A DNA stretch of 56,540 nt from Bacteroidota bacterium (GCA_947460255.1 CANHIS010000014.1:1-56540), one strand, 5' to 3'. Shown: positions 37,206 to 47,800, counted from the stretch's first letter. The notes: generated from the sequence alone by a model not told the origin. Made by a program: numbers and translations.

Positions 37206-38468
37206 ATGAAAAAACTGCTCATACTTTTCGCCCTCATTTTTTGCCTTTCAGGGATGAAAATCCGCGCGGCTTCGATGCTCATTCAGATGGACCAAACGCA
37301 GCAGAACCATCTGAAGGCTTACGGAGTTGCATTTTGGATACTTCAACAGGAAGTAGAACTCCACTGGCTGCTCAATTACAAAGGTGGAAGCTTCATGATG
37401 AAACACATCAAACAGATTGAAAACGAATGTGTCATCCGTGGAGTGAGTTATACCATTATTGCTGATGCTCAAGCCAATGCGATCTTTGAAGAAGTTGCAC
37501 AACCTGAGGCAAATATGGACGCCGTGAAGCTTGAAAAAGCACCTAAAGTTGCAGTGTATTCACCAAAAGACAAAGCGCCTTGGGACGATGCAGTAACGCT
37601 TGTACTTACCTATGCAGAAATTCCGTACGATGTAATCTACGATGAAGAAATCATGGGCGATAAACTTCCAACCTACGATTGGCTTCACCTGCATCACGAA
37701 GATTTTACCGGGCAATATGGACGTTTCTGGAACGCGTACAGAAATCAAAAGTGGTATCAAGACCAACAAGCATCGGCAGAAGCAACAGCTAGAAGATTAG
37801 GATTCAATAAAGTTTCAGAATTAAAACTTGGAGTGGCTAAGAAAATCCGCGATTTCACAGTTGGAGGAGGTTTCCTTTTTGCGATGTGCTCTGCAACAGA
37901 TAGCTACGACATTGCACTAGCTGCTGACGGCGTGGATATCTGCGAAACCATGTTTGATGGCGACCCTTCCGATAGATCCATGCAGAGTAAAATCAACTTC
38001 GACCATTGTTTTGCATTCACAGATTTCATCTTAAGTCAGAACCCAACCGAATACGAATTCTCAAGTATCGATGCCACACAAGGCCGTCGAATTCCCGAAA
38101 AAGAAGATTATTTCGGTCTATTTGAATTTTCCGCAAAATGGGATCCTGTTCCAACCATGCTTTGTCAGAACCACGAAAAAATCATCAAAGGTTTTATGGG
38201 TCAAACCACTGCATTCGTGAAAAAGAACATCAAAACCAATGTACTTGTAATGGGCGAAAACAAAGCCGCCGGAGAAGCCAGATACATCCATGGTGAATAT
38301 GGAAAGGGTACCTGGACATTTTACGGAGGCCATGATCCAGAAGATTACGAGCACAAAGTAGGCGATCCACCAACGGATCTTGCCTTACATCCGAACTCTC
38401 CTGGTTATAGATTGATTCTGAACAACATACTATTTCCTGCGGCCAAAAAGAAAAAGCAGAAGACCTAA
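37206..38468 (+). CDS. exported conserved Bacteroidota protein (often labelled 'asparagine synthetase B')
   Basis: A 420-residue protein with a signal peptide (MKKLLILFALIFCLSGMKIRA). Strongly conserved-looking segments include IQMDQTQQNHLKAYGVAFW, WLHLHHEDFTGQYGRF, FAMCSATDSYDIALA and YGKGTWTFYGGHDPEDY. I recall closely similar Bacteroidota proteins carrying the database name asparagine synthetase B, but neither the glutaminase Cys-at-position-2 nor the synthetase PP-loop SGGxDS is visible. The fold around FAMCSATDS and FYGGHDPEDY is more like a class I glutamine-amidotransferase-like or DUF4159-like domain (inference). The function is unknown. The next gene starts at the last base of its stop. 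Confidence 0.75.
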   Translation: MKKLLILFALIFCLSGMKIRAASMLIQMDQTQQNHLKAYGVAFWILQQEVELHWLLNYKGGSFMMKHIKQIENECVIRGVSYTIIADAQANAIFEEVAQPEANMDAVKLEKAPKVAVYSPKDKAPWDDAVTLVLTYAEIPYDVIYDEEIMGDKLPTYDWLHLHHEDFTGQYGRFWNAYRNQKWYQDQQASAEATARRLGFNKVSELKLGVAKKIRDFTVGGGFLFAMCSATDSYDIALAADGVDICETMFDGDPSDRSMQSKINFDHCFAFTDFILSQNPTEYEFSSIDATQGRRIPEKEDYFGLFEFSAKWDPVPTMLCQNHEKIIKGFMGQTTAFVKKNIKTNVLVMGENKAAGEARYIHGEYGKGTWTFYGGHDPEDYEHKVGDPPTDLALHPNSPGYRLILNNILFPAAKKKKQKT

Positions 38469-39091
38469 TGCGTTTCATTTCCTTGATCGCAATATGGGCG
38501 ACACTCAGCTTTAGCGGAAAGGCGCAGATAGCGATCTCAACTACAAACATTTATCGAGATAGTTTAGCCTTGGAAATGGATTTCATGCGGAACAAAACCG
38601 AGAAACGTGCAATGGCAGTTTTAGGAACTTGGTCGGCGTTAAATATCACGTCCAGCTTAATATTAGCTAGAAATTCGACTGGTATAGAAAAGCAATTTCA
38701 CACCATGAATGGAATGTGGAACATTGTGAATGGTGGCTTGGCATTGAGTGGATTTTTGAAAGGGAAAAAGGCCACAATTTCATCGGATGCCATTCAAGCA
38801 ATAGACAAATACCAAAAGCTTGAACGTACACTTATCTTCAATTCAGGACTTGACCTCGCATACATTGCAGCTGGCTTCTATTTGGATGAACGAGGAAAGC
38901 ACGAAACCGATGTCAAAAGATCGGAGCAATTTCGAGGATTCGGTAAGAGCTTGATTTTGCAGGGGAGCTTTTTGCTTGCCTTTGATGCCATATTTTATTC
39001 ATCGCTTCGCTACCAATCGTCTTATTTTAAAAACGTTATGCAAATAATTTGGTTGAGAAACGGTAGCGCAGGAATCAACATCCGCTTTTGA
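38468..39091 (+). CDS. membrane protein of unknown function (DUF6992-like)
   Basis: A 207-residue protein with a probable signal peptide or first helix (MRFISLIAIWATLSFSGKAQ) and about four further hydrophobic stretches: AVLGTWSALNITSSLILA, MWNIVNGGLALSGFL, NSGLDLAYIAAGFYL and LILQGSFLLAFDAIFY. The FHTMNGMWNIVN segment resembles a Bacteroidota family I associate with DUF6992, with limited certainty. Its start overlaps the preceding stop by one base, so the pair is probably co-translated. Confidence 0.72.
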   Translation: MRFISLIAIWATLSFSGKAQIAISTTNIYRDSLALEMDFMRNKTEKRAMAVLGTWSALNITSSLILARNSTGIEKQFHTMNGMWNIVNGGLALSGFLKGKKATISSDAIQAIDKYQKLERTLIFNSGLDLAYIAAGFYLDERGKHETDVKRSEQFRGFGKSLILQGSFLLAFDAIFYSSLRYQSSYFKNVMQIIWLRNGSAGINIRF

Positions 39092-39147
39092 TAAGTATCG
39101 AAACAGAAATAAAAAAAATCACTGCGGCTTGATTAGCTTGCAGACCA

Positions 39148-41457
39148 ATGAACATGAGCGCTTTTCCGTTACGTTTTGGCTGGCAGGTTGTCTTTCACGC
39201 ACTTTTGGTTGCCCTATTTCTGGTTCCGGAAATGCATCCACAGTTGGAATACACCAATTTCAATCAGATTGGAGAGGCAACCTTAAAAAGAATTGATATT
39301 CCGGCACGACTTGGCTCGTTTTATCAATATCTGATTGGATTTATAATTGTTTTATTGATTTCAACAGTGCTTTCAGGTTTGCAGTTTTTCCGATTGCCAC
39401 AAAAACTTGAAGCTTACAATAAAAGCCTTTCAGCAGCAGGAATTGTACTCACCATCTCCACTTTTTGGAATGAGGCATTTCTTTTCCCAGCTTGCTGGAT
39501 ACTTAGTTTACAGTTGCTTGTTTGGATCTTTAAAAAATCCTTGACGAAACAGGCATTTCCAGCACTAACACTGCACGTTTCGATCTTTTTGTCGTTACTA
39601 GTTTGGTTGAATTTTAACTGGATTTACCCTGATCAAGCAGAATTCGGACTTCAGCTTTTCATGCTTTTGGTTTCCACAGGATCGTTGATGTATCTTCAAG
39701 TAAACGGGACTTTTGATGGAAGCAAAAAACTGTTATCGAACACGTTACCTTTATTTTTCACAGCTATTTTTCCATTCATCATCACCGAATTAAGGTACTT
39801 CTTACAAATTCGATTTCAGATGAGTGCTTCGCCCGATTTCTTATTCCTGCTGGGCTTGGTGTTGTTAATTGCTTTTTCTTTTTGGAGAAGGAAGTTCATC
39901 ATTTCACTTAATAGAAGTTTCCAAATTGCTGCGTTGCTGGTAGTTTCGGGTTTTGCCATCCATCAATTTTACGTGCCTTACGGAGAAGCTCCACAGGAAA
40001 TGTACGAAATGGCGAACCGCGTATTGCCTTTGATGGAATACCATTATTTCCAGGTAGTTCCGTTGTTGGAAAAAGCCTCATCGCATTTTGTGTCGGATTA
40101 TGGATTTGGCTTGATTTATCAGGCGCTGTTCGGCTACCACGGACTCGATTTCCTGATTTTCGACGTGCTCGAAATGATCCTTTGGATATGCTTAGTTTAC
40201 GTGTTGGTGAAAAAACTCAGTAGATCGATCATGTTTGCCTTTTTCGTGGCAGTCCTCTTTCCATTTACATTCGCCACGTTTTCGAATTACTACCTCATGG
40301 CCTTGTTGCCACTGTTTGCTTTCTTGCTGCTGATGCGTCAAAATACGGTGATCAACAGATGGTTATTTGGCATCAGCTTGGTTTTACTGATTCCTTGGCG
40401 AGCCGATTTGTCGGTGGCTTATTTGGTAGCCATGATCGGTGTGATTGCTGTGGTTTACTTAACAAGGAAGTTAAAATCGTACCATTGGGTTGTACCGACC
40501 ATTTTGGTTGCACTCGGCATGGCGATAACCTTTTGGACGGTTTGCTTGATGAATGATATAGATTGGATGAAGAATCTTCGTGCGATTTTAGATTATCTAT
40601 CCAGTTCGCAATCTTATGGCTTAGATTTCATGGGTGACGAACAAACCACAGCTTGGAAGTTGCACCATTTGTTGCTGCCGCTGATGAGTGCCATTGTACT
40701 CATATACAGCTTATTGAAAATCGTAAAAACTAAAGGAAAATCTGCAGCCGAACCTTGGATTATCACCTTTTTCATAAGCATCTTCGTTTTGGTAAACTTT
40801 CCCCGGGGATTGGTACGCCATGGATTTGCCGAATCGACAGATAACTTCTTGTTGTCGCTCGGTTTTGTGGTGATTCCGTATGCAATTATCCGCGGAGCGA
40901 AAATACAGAAACTCAATGCCAACGTGCTCTTGATGGCAAGTTGGGCGTTAATGTCGGTGTGGATGCGATTTCCAGAACGACTTCCTGAAACTACCGGATT
41001 TACAGCTGCTTTTGCAAATCCCGTAAAATCTAATTTTGTTGGGAAGCACCATGAAAAACGCAGATACACTGAAAATGAGCAATTTAAAGCTGAAAAAATC
41101 AACAAAATAGTGGAGTATTTGAGAAGTTCATTGAAAGATGGTGAAACATTTTACGACTTCTCAAACACGCCGATGTTGCACTATTATGCCGAAAAAGAAG
41201 TGCCTTCTTTCTTCTTTCAAAATCCACAGAATGTGCATAGTATGACACTTCAGCAAGATTGGACTTCAAGAATTCAATCTTGGAAAGTGCCCTTGGTTTT
41301 GTTTCGACACGACCCTCCAAATTGGTGGGATGCAACAGATGGTGTGCAAAATGAGCTTCGACATGGCATTATTGCGCTGTATATCAGGCAGAAATACCAA
41401 TTTGAAACCAAGGTTGACGGATACGAAATTTGGAAACGAAAACCGCTGAAGCCATGA
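39148..41457 (+). CDS. polytopic membrane protein, GT-C-like architecture
   Basis: A 769-residue protein with roughly 14 membrane segments over the first ~610 residues and a soluble C-terminal domain of about 150 residues, which begins NKIVEYLRSSLKDGETFYDF. This layout, with an extracytoplasmic loop containing YGEAPQEMYEM and a C-terminal periplasmic domain, is that of GT-C fold lipid-linked sugar transferases. No diagnostic DxD motif is certain, so this stays an inference. The stop overlaps the GT9 gene by ATGA, which supports a role in glycan assembly. Confidence 0.7.
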   Translation: MNMSAFPLRFGWQVVFHALLVALFLVPEMHPQLEYTNFNQIGEATLKRIDIPARLGSFYQYLIGFIIVLLISTVLSGLQFFRLPQKLEAYNKSLSAAGIVLTISTFWNEAFLFPACWILSLQLLVWIFKKSLTKQAFPALTLHVSIFLSLLVWLNFNWIYPDQAEFGLQLFMLLVSTGSLMYLQVNGTFDGSKKLLSNTLPLFFTAIFPFIITELRYFLQIRFQMSASPDFLFLLGLVLLIAFSFWRRKFIISLNRSFQIAALLVVSGFAIHQFYVPYGEAPQEMYEMANRVLPLMEYHYFQVVPLLEKASSHFVSDYGFGLIYQALFGYHGLDFLIFDVLEMILWICLVYVLVKKLSRSIMFAFFVAVLFPFTFATFSNYYLMALLPLFAFLLLMRQNTVINRWLFGISLVLLIPWRADLSVAYLVAMIGVIAVVYLTRKLKSYHWVVPTILVALGMAITFWTVCLMNDIDWMKNLRAILDYLSSSQSYGLDFMGDEQTTAWKLHHLLLPLMSAIVLIYSLLKIVKTKGKSAAEPWIITFFISIFVLVNFPRGLVRHGFAESTDNFLLSLGFVVIPYAIIRGAKIQKLNANVLLMASWALMSVWMRFPERLPETTGFTAAFANPVKSNFVGKHHEKRRYTENEQFKAEKINKIVEYLRSSLKDGETFYDFSNTPMLHYYAEKEVPSFFFQNPQNVHSMTLQQDWTSRIQSWKVPLVLFRHDPPNWWDATDGVQNELRHGIIALYIRQKYQFETKVDGYEIWKRKPLKP

Positions 41458-42689
41458 AAACCAACGTTCAGGTAAAAACCGATCGGTATTTAGGTTGGCT
41501 GCTCTGTGTAGTGCTTCGAATTTTCGTGAGATTCTTAGGTTTTGTACTGCGAATAAATCACCAACTGGATCGAAAATTTGACCGTATTGTGGTGTGTAAG
41601 TTCAAAGGCATGGGTTCAATTGTGCAAGCCTCTGCCCTACTTAAATCGCTTCGAGATTCCTTTCCTGACGCGGAAATTGTATTTGTGAGCAGTCGAGCCA
41701 ACGCAGGAATTTTGGAGGCTTATCCAGATCAAATAAACCGCAAGATTTTGGTGAATGATGGCAGTTTATTGAGCCTTATAAAAACCAGTGCAGGATTGCT
41801 GTTCAACCTCTGGAAATTTAAACCACAGGTCTACATCGATCTTGAAGTGTATTCGAATTTTTCGAGTTTGATTTGCACGTTGAGCGCGGCTACCAACCGA
41901 TTGGGCTATTACAAAAGTGACAAAGATTACCGAAGTGGATTGTACACCCATTTGATGTATTACAACATCAAAGCTCCGTTGAGTGAGATTTACTTGCAGA
42001 TGGGAAGAGTTTTGGCGGGGCAAAAAATCAGTTCATCGTTGGTTGCACCGATTTACTCTGAAAATGCGTGGCAATCATGTAAAGTGAAACTTTCACTTGA
42101 GGATCATAAATATTTGGTAATCAATCCAAATGCATCCGACCTCAGACTAGAGCGTCGTTGGGGAAAATTGTCATTTATCGAGCTTATTTCAAGCCTTGTA
42201 AATTCTCATCCAGATTACACTTTGGTATTAACTGGAAGTGGTGTTGAGCGCAGTTATGTAGAGGAGATAAAAGCACAATTTCCTCATGAAAGTCGTGTGG
42301 TACAGTCGGCTGGTTTGCTCAATTTGAATGAGCTGTTTGCACTAATCGATCATTCGGATGCCGTTGTAACGAACGATACGGGTCCGCTTCATTTGTCGTT
42401 GGCATATCAGAAGCCTGTTTGCGGGCTTTTCGGACCCTGTTCGCCCTCGCAATATGGCCAAATGGAAACCTGCGTGCCGATTTACAAGAATGTGTATTGT
42501 AGTCCGTGTGTGCATGAATTCGCCGTTCCGCCTTGTTTGGGCAACAACCAGTGTATGCAGAAAATCGAAGTTAAAGAAGTTTTGACAGGGATCAACAAAG
42601 CACTGGAAATGAATCCGAAAGGCCCCATTGAGCAAATCATTTTCATATCTTCAGAAACCACATTGGGTTATTTTAAAAACCGACCATGA
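41454..42689 (+). CDS. glycosyltransferase family 9 (heptosyltransferase-like)
   Basis: A 411-residue GT-B-fold enzyme related to ADP-heptose:LPS heptosyltransferases. The N-terminal half has the segment VVCKFKGMGSIVQASALLKSLRDSFPDAEI, interrupted here only for length (positions 41593-41682). The C-terminal half has LVINPNASDLRLERRW, the acceptor/donor region VVTNDTGPLHLSLAY and CGLFGPCSPSQYG, and a cysteine-rich part YCSPCVHEF with PPCLGNNQCM. I start at the ATG at 41454 (ATGA overlap with the upstream gene) rather than the in-frame TTG at 41430. It probably transfers a sugar to an envelope glycolipid. Confidence 0.87.
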   Translation: MKTNVQVKTDRYLGWLLCVVLRIFVRFLGFVLRINHQLDRKFDRIVVCKFKGMGSIVQASALLKSLRDSFPDAEIVFVSSRANAGILEAYPDQINRKILVNDGSLLSLIKTSAGLLFNLWKFKPQVYIDLEVYSNFSSLICTLSAATNRLGYYKSDKDYRSGLYTHLMYYNIKAPLSEIYLQMGRVLAGQKISSSLVAPIYSENAWQSCKVKLSLEDHKYLVINPNASDLRLERRWGKLSFIELISSLVNSHPDYTLVLTGSGVERSYVEEIKAQFPHESRVVQSAGLLNLNELFALIDHSDAVVTNDTGPLHLSLAYQKPVCGLFGPCSPSQYGQMETCVPIYKNVYCSPCVHEFAVPPCLGNNQCMQKIEVKEVLTGINKALEMNPKGPIEQIIFISSETTLGYFKNRP

Positions 42690-43732
42690 GTAAGAAATTT
42701 TTCGCATCCGACAACTGTTCGGGTATCCATCCACAGATTATGCAAGCCATAATGGAAGCCAATACAGGGCACGTAAAAGGTTATGGATATGACAATTACA
42801 CCATTTCGGCTGAACAAGAATTTAAGCGATTGTTTGGAAACGATATTGAAGTATTCTTTGTTTACAGCGGAACTGGAGCCAATGTTTTGGGTCTTCAAGC
42901 ATGCTTGCATCCATTTGAAGCAGTGATTTGTAGCGACATGGCGCACATTCACACTGATGAAACAGGTGCACCAGAACGTAACTTGATGTCAAAGTTGATA
43001 CCACTCAAAAGTGTGAATGGAAAAATCTCGGTTGATCAAATATCAGAAGTCCTTGTTGGGCGTGGCGTCGAGCATCATGCCCAGCCCAAAGTAATTTCCT
43101 TAACTCAGAGTACAGAATACGGAACGCTTTATCAACCTTCAGAAATCAAGGCTTTTGGAGATTTTTGCAAGAAAGAAGATTTGTATTTGCACTTAGACGG
43201 AGCGAGAATTTCGAATGCCTCGGCGGCTTTAGGAATGAGTCCAAGAGAGTTTGTTCGAGAATCCGGAGTTGATGTGATGAGTTTTGGAGGAACGAAAAAT
43301 GGGATGATGATGGGCGAAGCTGTGGTATTTTTCAAACCAGAATTGGCAAAGTACATGAAGTTTCAACGGAAGCAAGGCATGCAGTTGTTTTCGAAAATGA
43401 GGTTTATTTCTGCACAGTTTAGTGCGTTTTTTAAAGACGATTTGTGGTTAAACCTTGCGAAACATTCGAACAATTTAGCGCAACATTTGGCTAAATCGCT
43501 TCGAGAAATAGAAGGAGTGCAAATCACTCAACCTGTGGATGTTAATGCAGTGTTTGCGATTTTCCCTCAAGGCGTTTCGGAGCAGTTGGCTGAAGAGTTT
43601 CCATTTTATGTATGGAATGAAGCCCTGAACGAAGTACGATTGATGTGCAGCTGGGATACTGAAATAAATGATATTGAAGTGTTTATAGAACGTGCGAAGC
43701 AATTGTGCGACGGTGTTGAAACAGTAAACTAA
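42686..43732 (+). CDS. ltaE: low-specificity L-threonine aldolase
   Basis: A PLP-dependent enzyme that cleaves L-threonine or allo-threonine to glycine and acetaldehyde. The 348-residue protein has the fold-type-I segments FASDNCSGIHPQI, GYGYDNYT, FVYSGTGANVLGLQA, HIHTDETGAPE, LHLDGARISNAS and SFGGTKNGMMMGEA, the last holding the PLP-binding lysine. It is joined to the glycosyltransferase by ATGA, an odd metabolic neighbour in what looks like an envelope-glycan operon. The call could also be a related beta-eliminating lyase. Confidence 0.9.
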   Translation: MSKKFFASDNCSGIHPQIMQAIMEANTGHVKGYGYDNYTISAEQEFKRLFGNDIEVFFVYSGTGANVLGLQACLHPFEAVICSDMAHIHTDETGAPERNLMSKLIPLKSVNGKISVDQISEVLVGRGVEHHAQPKVISLTQSTEYGTLYQPSEIKAFGDFCKKEDLYLHLDGARISNASAALGMSPREFVRESGVDVMSFGGTKNGMMMGEAVVFFKPELAKYMKFQRKQGMQLFSKMRFISAQFSAFFKDDLWLNLAKHSNNLAQHLAKSLREIEGVQITQPVDVNAVFAIFPQGVSEQLAEEFPFYVWNEALNEVRLMCSWDTEINDIEVFIERAKQLCDGVETVN

Positions 43733-43832
43733 GCTTCAGAAGTTATTGTACAAATTTAGCTTCGCAGTGAGCATTTAAACTGCCTTTTTCTCAATTTGAG
43801 AAACTGGGCTTCACGTGGGAAATCGAAATTGT

Positions 43833-43840
43833 TACTTTTG
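43833..43840 (+). promoter_or_regulatory. -7 promoter element TACTTTTG (ttcA)
   Basis: Perfect TANNTTTG ending 4 nt before the GTG at 43845. It rules against the longer frame that starts upstream at 43815. A perfect 8-bp dyad (43787-43794 with 43796-43803) lies just upstream. Confidence 0.55.
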
Positions 43841-43844
43841 CGCC

Positions 43845-44642
43845 GTGGAAAATACGCGAACCTACACCCATGAACAAATCACCAAAAGGCTGAGGAAGTC
43901 GTATTGGGATGCCCAAGAGAAGTTTCAGTTGGTAGAACCAGGCGACAAAGTGATGGTTTGCCTTTCGGGAGGGAAAGACAGTTATACGATGCTCGACATT
44001 TTACTTCACCAGCAATTGGTGATGGGCAATTCGTTCGAAATTGTGGCTGTAAATCTCGATCAAAAGCAGCCTGATTTCCCAGAGCATATTTTACCGGAAT
44101 ACCTCACAAAACTGAACGTTCCATTTAGAATTTTGGAACGTGACACCTATTCTGTTGTAACTGAGAAAACACCTGCTGGCAAGACCATGTGCAGCTTATG
44201 TTCTCGCTTGAGACGTGGAATTTTGTATGATGCAGCCGAGGAAATGGGATGCACAAAAATTGCACTTGGACATCACCGCGAAGACACCTTGGAGACATTT
44301 TTCTTGAATTTGTTTTTCGCTGGTAAATTAGAAGCCATGCCCGCCAAGTTTAGAACCGACGACGGTCGGCATGTGGTTATTAGGCCGTTGATTTTTTGCA
44401 AGGAAGATGAAATTGCGCAGTACGCCATAGAGCGCCAATTTCCAATCATACCATGCAATTTGTGTGGATCACAAGAGAACATGCAGCGACAGGTTGTGAA
44501 ATCGATGATGAATGAGTGGGAAAAGAAATATCCAAACCGCAAAGAAATCATGATGACGGCCTTGTCGAATATTCATGCCTCTCACCTATTCGACCCGAAG
44601 ATGTTCGACTTCGAAGGATTAGAGGAATTGGTGAAGAGATAA
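43845..44642 (+). CDS. ttcA: tRNA 2-thiocytidine(32) synthetase
   Basis: ATP- and iron-sulfur-dependent enzyme that thiolates C32 of certain tRNAs. The PP-loop SGGKDS (residues 41-46) follows VMVCL. The conserved CSLC pair (116 and 119) in [11 protein letters not shown] and a second pair CNLC (204 and 207) fit the cluster-binding TtcA group and not Til[18 protein letters not shown] is another family segment. The start is set at GTG 43845, since a promoter element occupies 43833-43840 inside the longer frame. No ATG occurs near it in frame. The mRNA may be leaderless. Confidence 0.87.
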   Translation: MENTRTYTHEQITKRLRKSYWDAQEKFQLVEPGDKVMVCLSGGKDSYTMLDILLHQQLVMGNSFEIVAVNLDQKQPDFPEHILPEYLTKLNVPFRILERDTYSVVTEKTPAGKTMCSLCSRLRRGILYDAAEEMGCTKIALGHHREDTLETFFLNLFFAGKLEAMPAKFRTDDGRHVVIRPLIFCKEDEIAQYAIERQFPIIPCNLCGSQENMQRQVVKSMMNEWEKKYPNRKEIMMTALSNIHASHLFDPKMFDFEGLEELVKR

Positions 44643-44689
44643 TCGGAGGTTTTCCTAAGATCAATTTTGCTGAATGAAGATGGGATTTG

Positions 44690-44751
44690 TGACCGGACCA
44701 GGGATCGCAGCTAGGCACCGCGTGCCGCGAAGAGCCCGTTTTATGGCCCCC
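44690..44751. other. GC-rich structured island between ttcA and dnaE
   Basis: About 62 bp of clearly higher GC than everything around it, with a GGCAC-CGC-GTGCC hairpin at 44714-44726 and a run of five C before A6. It is not part of any ORF. It could be an intergenic repeat, a small RNA or a foreign fragment. Confidence 0.5.
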
Positions 44752-44893
44752 AAAAAATACTTTTCAAACCACCTTGTGGAAATGTTTTGTAACGCTTGAA
44801 TGTCAGATAATTCACAAGTTTTCAGACGCGCATTTCACAGCCATGTTGATAATCATTCTCTAAAGTTAGTCGGGCTTTGTTGATCTTTGTTGC

Positions 44894-47800
44894 ATGCCTT
44901 CTTTCTCGCATTTACACGTACACACACAGTTTTCGTTACTCGATGGAGCTGCTGATATTTCTAAGTTGTTTAAAAAGGCAACTGCCGATGGAATGCCCGC
45001 GATGGCGATCACAGACCATGGGAATATGTTTGGAGCATTTGCCTTTGTAGCAGAGGCTTACAAAAACAAAGGGGAAGATGGAAAACCCAAAGTAAAGCCC
45101 ATTGTTGGGTGTGAATTTTACATGGTTGAGGATCGTTTCAAACGGTCGTTTACGAAAGACGACCGCGATGTACGAAACCATCAGTTGCTGCTTGCGAAGA
45201 ACGATGTAGGCTACAAAAATCTTGTGAAGTTGTGTTCATTGGGATACATTGAAGGCTTGTATGGCAAGTATCCAAGAATTGATAAAGACCTGATTCTTAA
45301 GCACCATGATGGCCTTATCGCAACCACTTGTTGCATTGGCGCTGAGGTGCCTAGAACCATCCTAAAGAAAGGAAAAGAGGCTGGCGAAAAGGCATTTAAG
45401 TGGTGGCTAGATCTTTTTGGTGAAGATTATTACGTTGAACTTCAGCGGCATGCAATGCCTGAGCAAGAACAAGTAAATCAGGTTTTGCTTGAATTTGCCG
45501 ACAAGTACAATGTAAAAGTGATCGCATCAAACGACTCGCATTATGTTGAGCGTGAGGATTGGAATGCACACGATATCTTACTGTGTATCAACACCGGAGA
45601 GAAAAAATCGACGCCTACAAATAAAGATTTCTCCGACGATGATGCAAGTGTGAAAGGAAAGCGATTTGCGTTTTTTAATGATCAATTCTATTTCAAGAAC
45701 CAGCAGGAAATGACTGCGCTGTTTCGGGATATTCCTGAAGCGATCGACAATACAAATGAGATTGTATCGAAAGTAGAACTGCTTGATTTAAAGAGAGATA
45801 TCATGTTGCCGAATTTCCCGTTACCCAAGGAATTTGACAACCAAATGAATTATTTGCGCCACCTCACTATGGAAGGCGCACACCATCGTTATGGAACACT
45901 AACTGCTGAAGCTGAGGAACGACTGAATTTTGAGTTAGGCGTAATCGACCGGATGGGCTTTGCTGGATACTTTTTAATTGTATCAGATTTCATCAAAGCT
46001 GGTCGCGATTTGGGTGTTTTTATTGGACCTGGACGTGGTTCTGCAGCGGGATCAGCAGTGGCATATTGCATTGGAATAACGAATATCGATCCGATCAAGT
46101 ACGATTTGCTCTTTGAGCGTTTCTTAAATCCCGAACGTGCGTCGATGCCCGATATTGATACGGACTTTGATGATGAAGGCAGGCAACGCGTAATCGACTA
46201 TGTAGTAGAGAAATACGGCAAGAACCAGGTAGCACAAATTGTAACTTATGGTTCGATGGCTGCCAAGTCGAGTATCAAAGACGTGGCTCGCGTAATGGAT
46301 CTTCCACTTCCTGATGCAAATGCGTTGGCGAAATTGGTTCCAGAAAAGCCTGGCATCAAGCTTAACAGAGTGATTAAGGCTCCTTTAGAAGGAGAAGGCA
46401 GTTTGAAAACCAAGGAAGGATTGGGCAGTGAGGAAATGGATGGAGTGAAGAAACTTCGCGAAATCTACGAACGCACTGGATCACTGGAAAGTCAGGTTTT
46501 ACACGAAGCCTTAATCTTAGAAGGATCTGTTCGAAATACAGGAGTGCATGCGGCAGGAATAATTATCGCTCCGGAAGATCTTACAACCTTGATTCCTGTA
46601 GCAACAGCAAAAGATTCAGATTTGCTCGTGACGCAATATGAAGGTTCGGTGATTGAAGATGCGGGCGTAATCAAGATGGACTTTTTGGGCTTGAAAACCC
46701 TCACCATTATTCGAGATGCTTTGCAATTGATCAAAGAAAATCATGGGGTTGAGATCGATATCGATACGATTCCATTAGACGATATCAAAACATACGAACT
46801 TTATCAACGCGCTGAAACGAACGCAACTTTCCAGTTTGAAAGTGCTGGAATGCAAAAGTATTTACGCGACTTAAAGCCAGATAAATTCGAGGATTTGATT
46901 GCGATGAACGCCTTGTATCGACCAGGGCCGCTTGAATATATTCCCAACTTCATTAAGCGTAAGCACGGCTTAGAAAAAGTGGCTTACGATTTACCAGAAA
47001 TGGAAGAATACCTGAAAGAAACCTATGGTATAACGGTTTATCAGGAACAGGTAATGTTGTTGTCGCAGAAGCTGGCTGGATTTACAAAAGGCCAAGCCGA
47101 TAAGTTGCGAAAAGCAATGGGAAAAAAGGATCGTAAGACGCTTGATGAGTTGAAACCGAAGTTCATCGAAGGAGCTACCAAATTGGGAATGGATGCCAAG
47201 AAATTGGAGAAAATCTGGACCGACTGGGAAGCATTTGCATCTTATGCCTTCAATAAATCGCACTCTACGTGCTATGCATTTGTAGCCTTTCAAACAGCAT
47301 ACTTAAAAGCCCACTACCCTGCCGAATACATGGCAGCCAACTTGACGAACAATTTGAGTTCGATGGACAAGATTACGTTCTTCATGGAAGAATGTAGGCG
47401 AATGGGAATTCCGGTGCTTGGGCCAGACATCAACGAATCGAAGTTGAAATTTTCGGTAAACAAGAAAGGTCAGATTCGTTTTGGATTGGCGGCAATTAAA
47501 GGTGTGGGTGAAGCTGCAGTTGAAACCATCATTGTAGAACGCGAGCAAAATGCTCCCTTTGAAAGCATTTACGATTTCCTGAGACGCGTCAACCTTCGCT
47601 CTGCCAACAAGAAAAACTTAGAAAACTTGGCTCAGGCAGGCGCGTTTGATGGCTTAATGGGGAACAACAACAGAGCTGTGTTCTTCTACTCGGAAGTTCC
47701 TTCAAAACCTGGATTCTTAGATACATTAGTCCGCTACGGACAAAGTGTACAAGAAGGAAAAGACAGAGCCTCCACCAGCTTGTTTGGCGACAGTACCGAT

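Noticed and set aside
37194-37208. TTG start at 37194 for the exported protein
   Set aside because: The TTG is part of a perfect -7 promoter element; the ATG at 37206 begins a good signal peptide.
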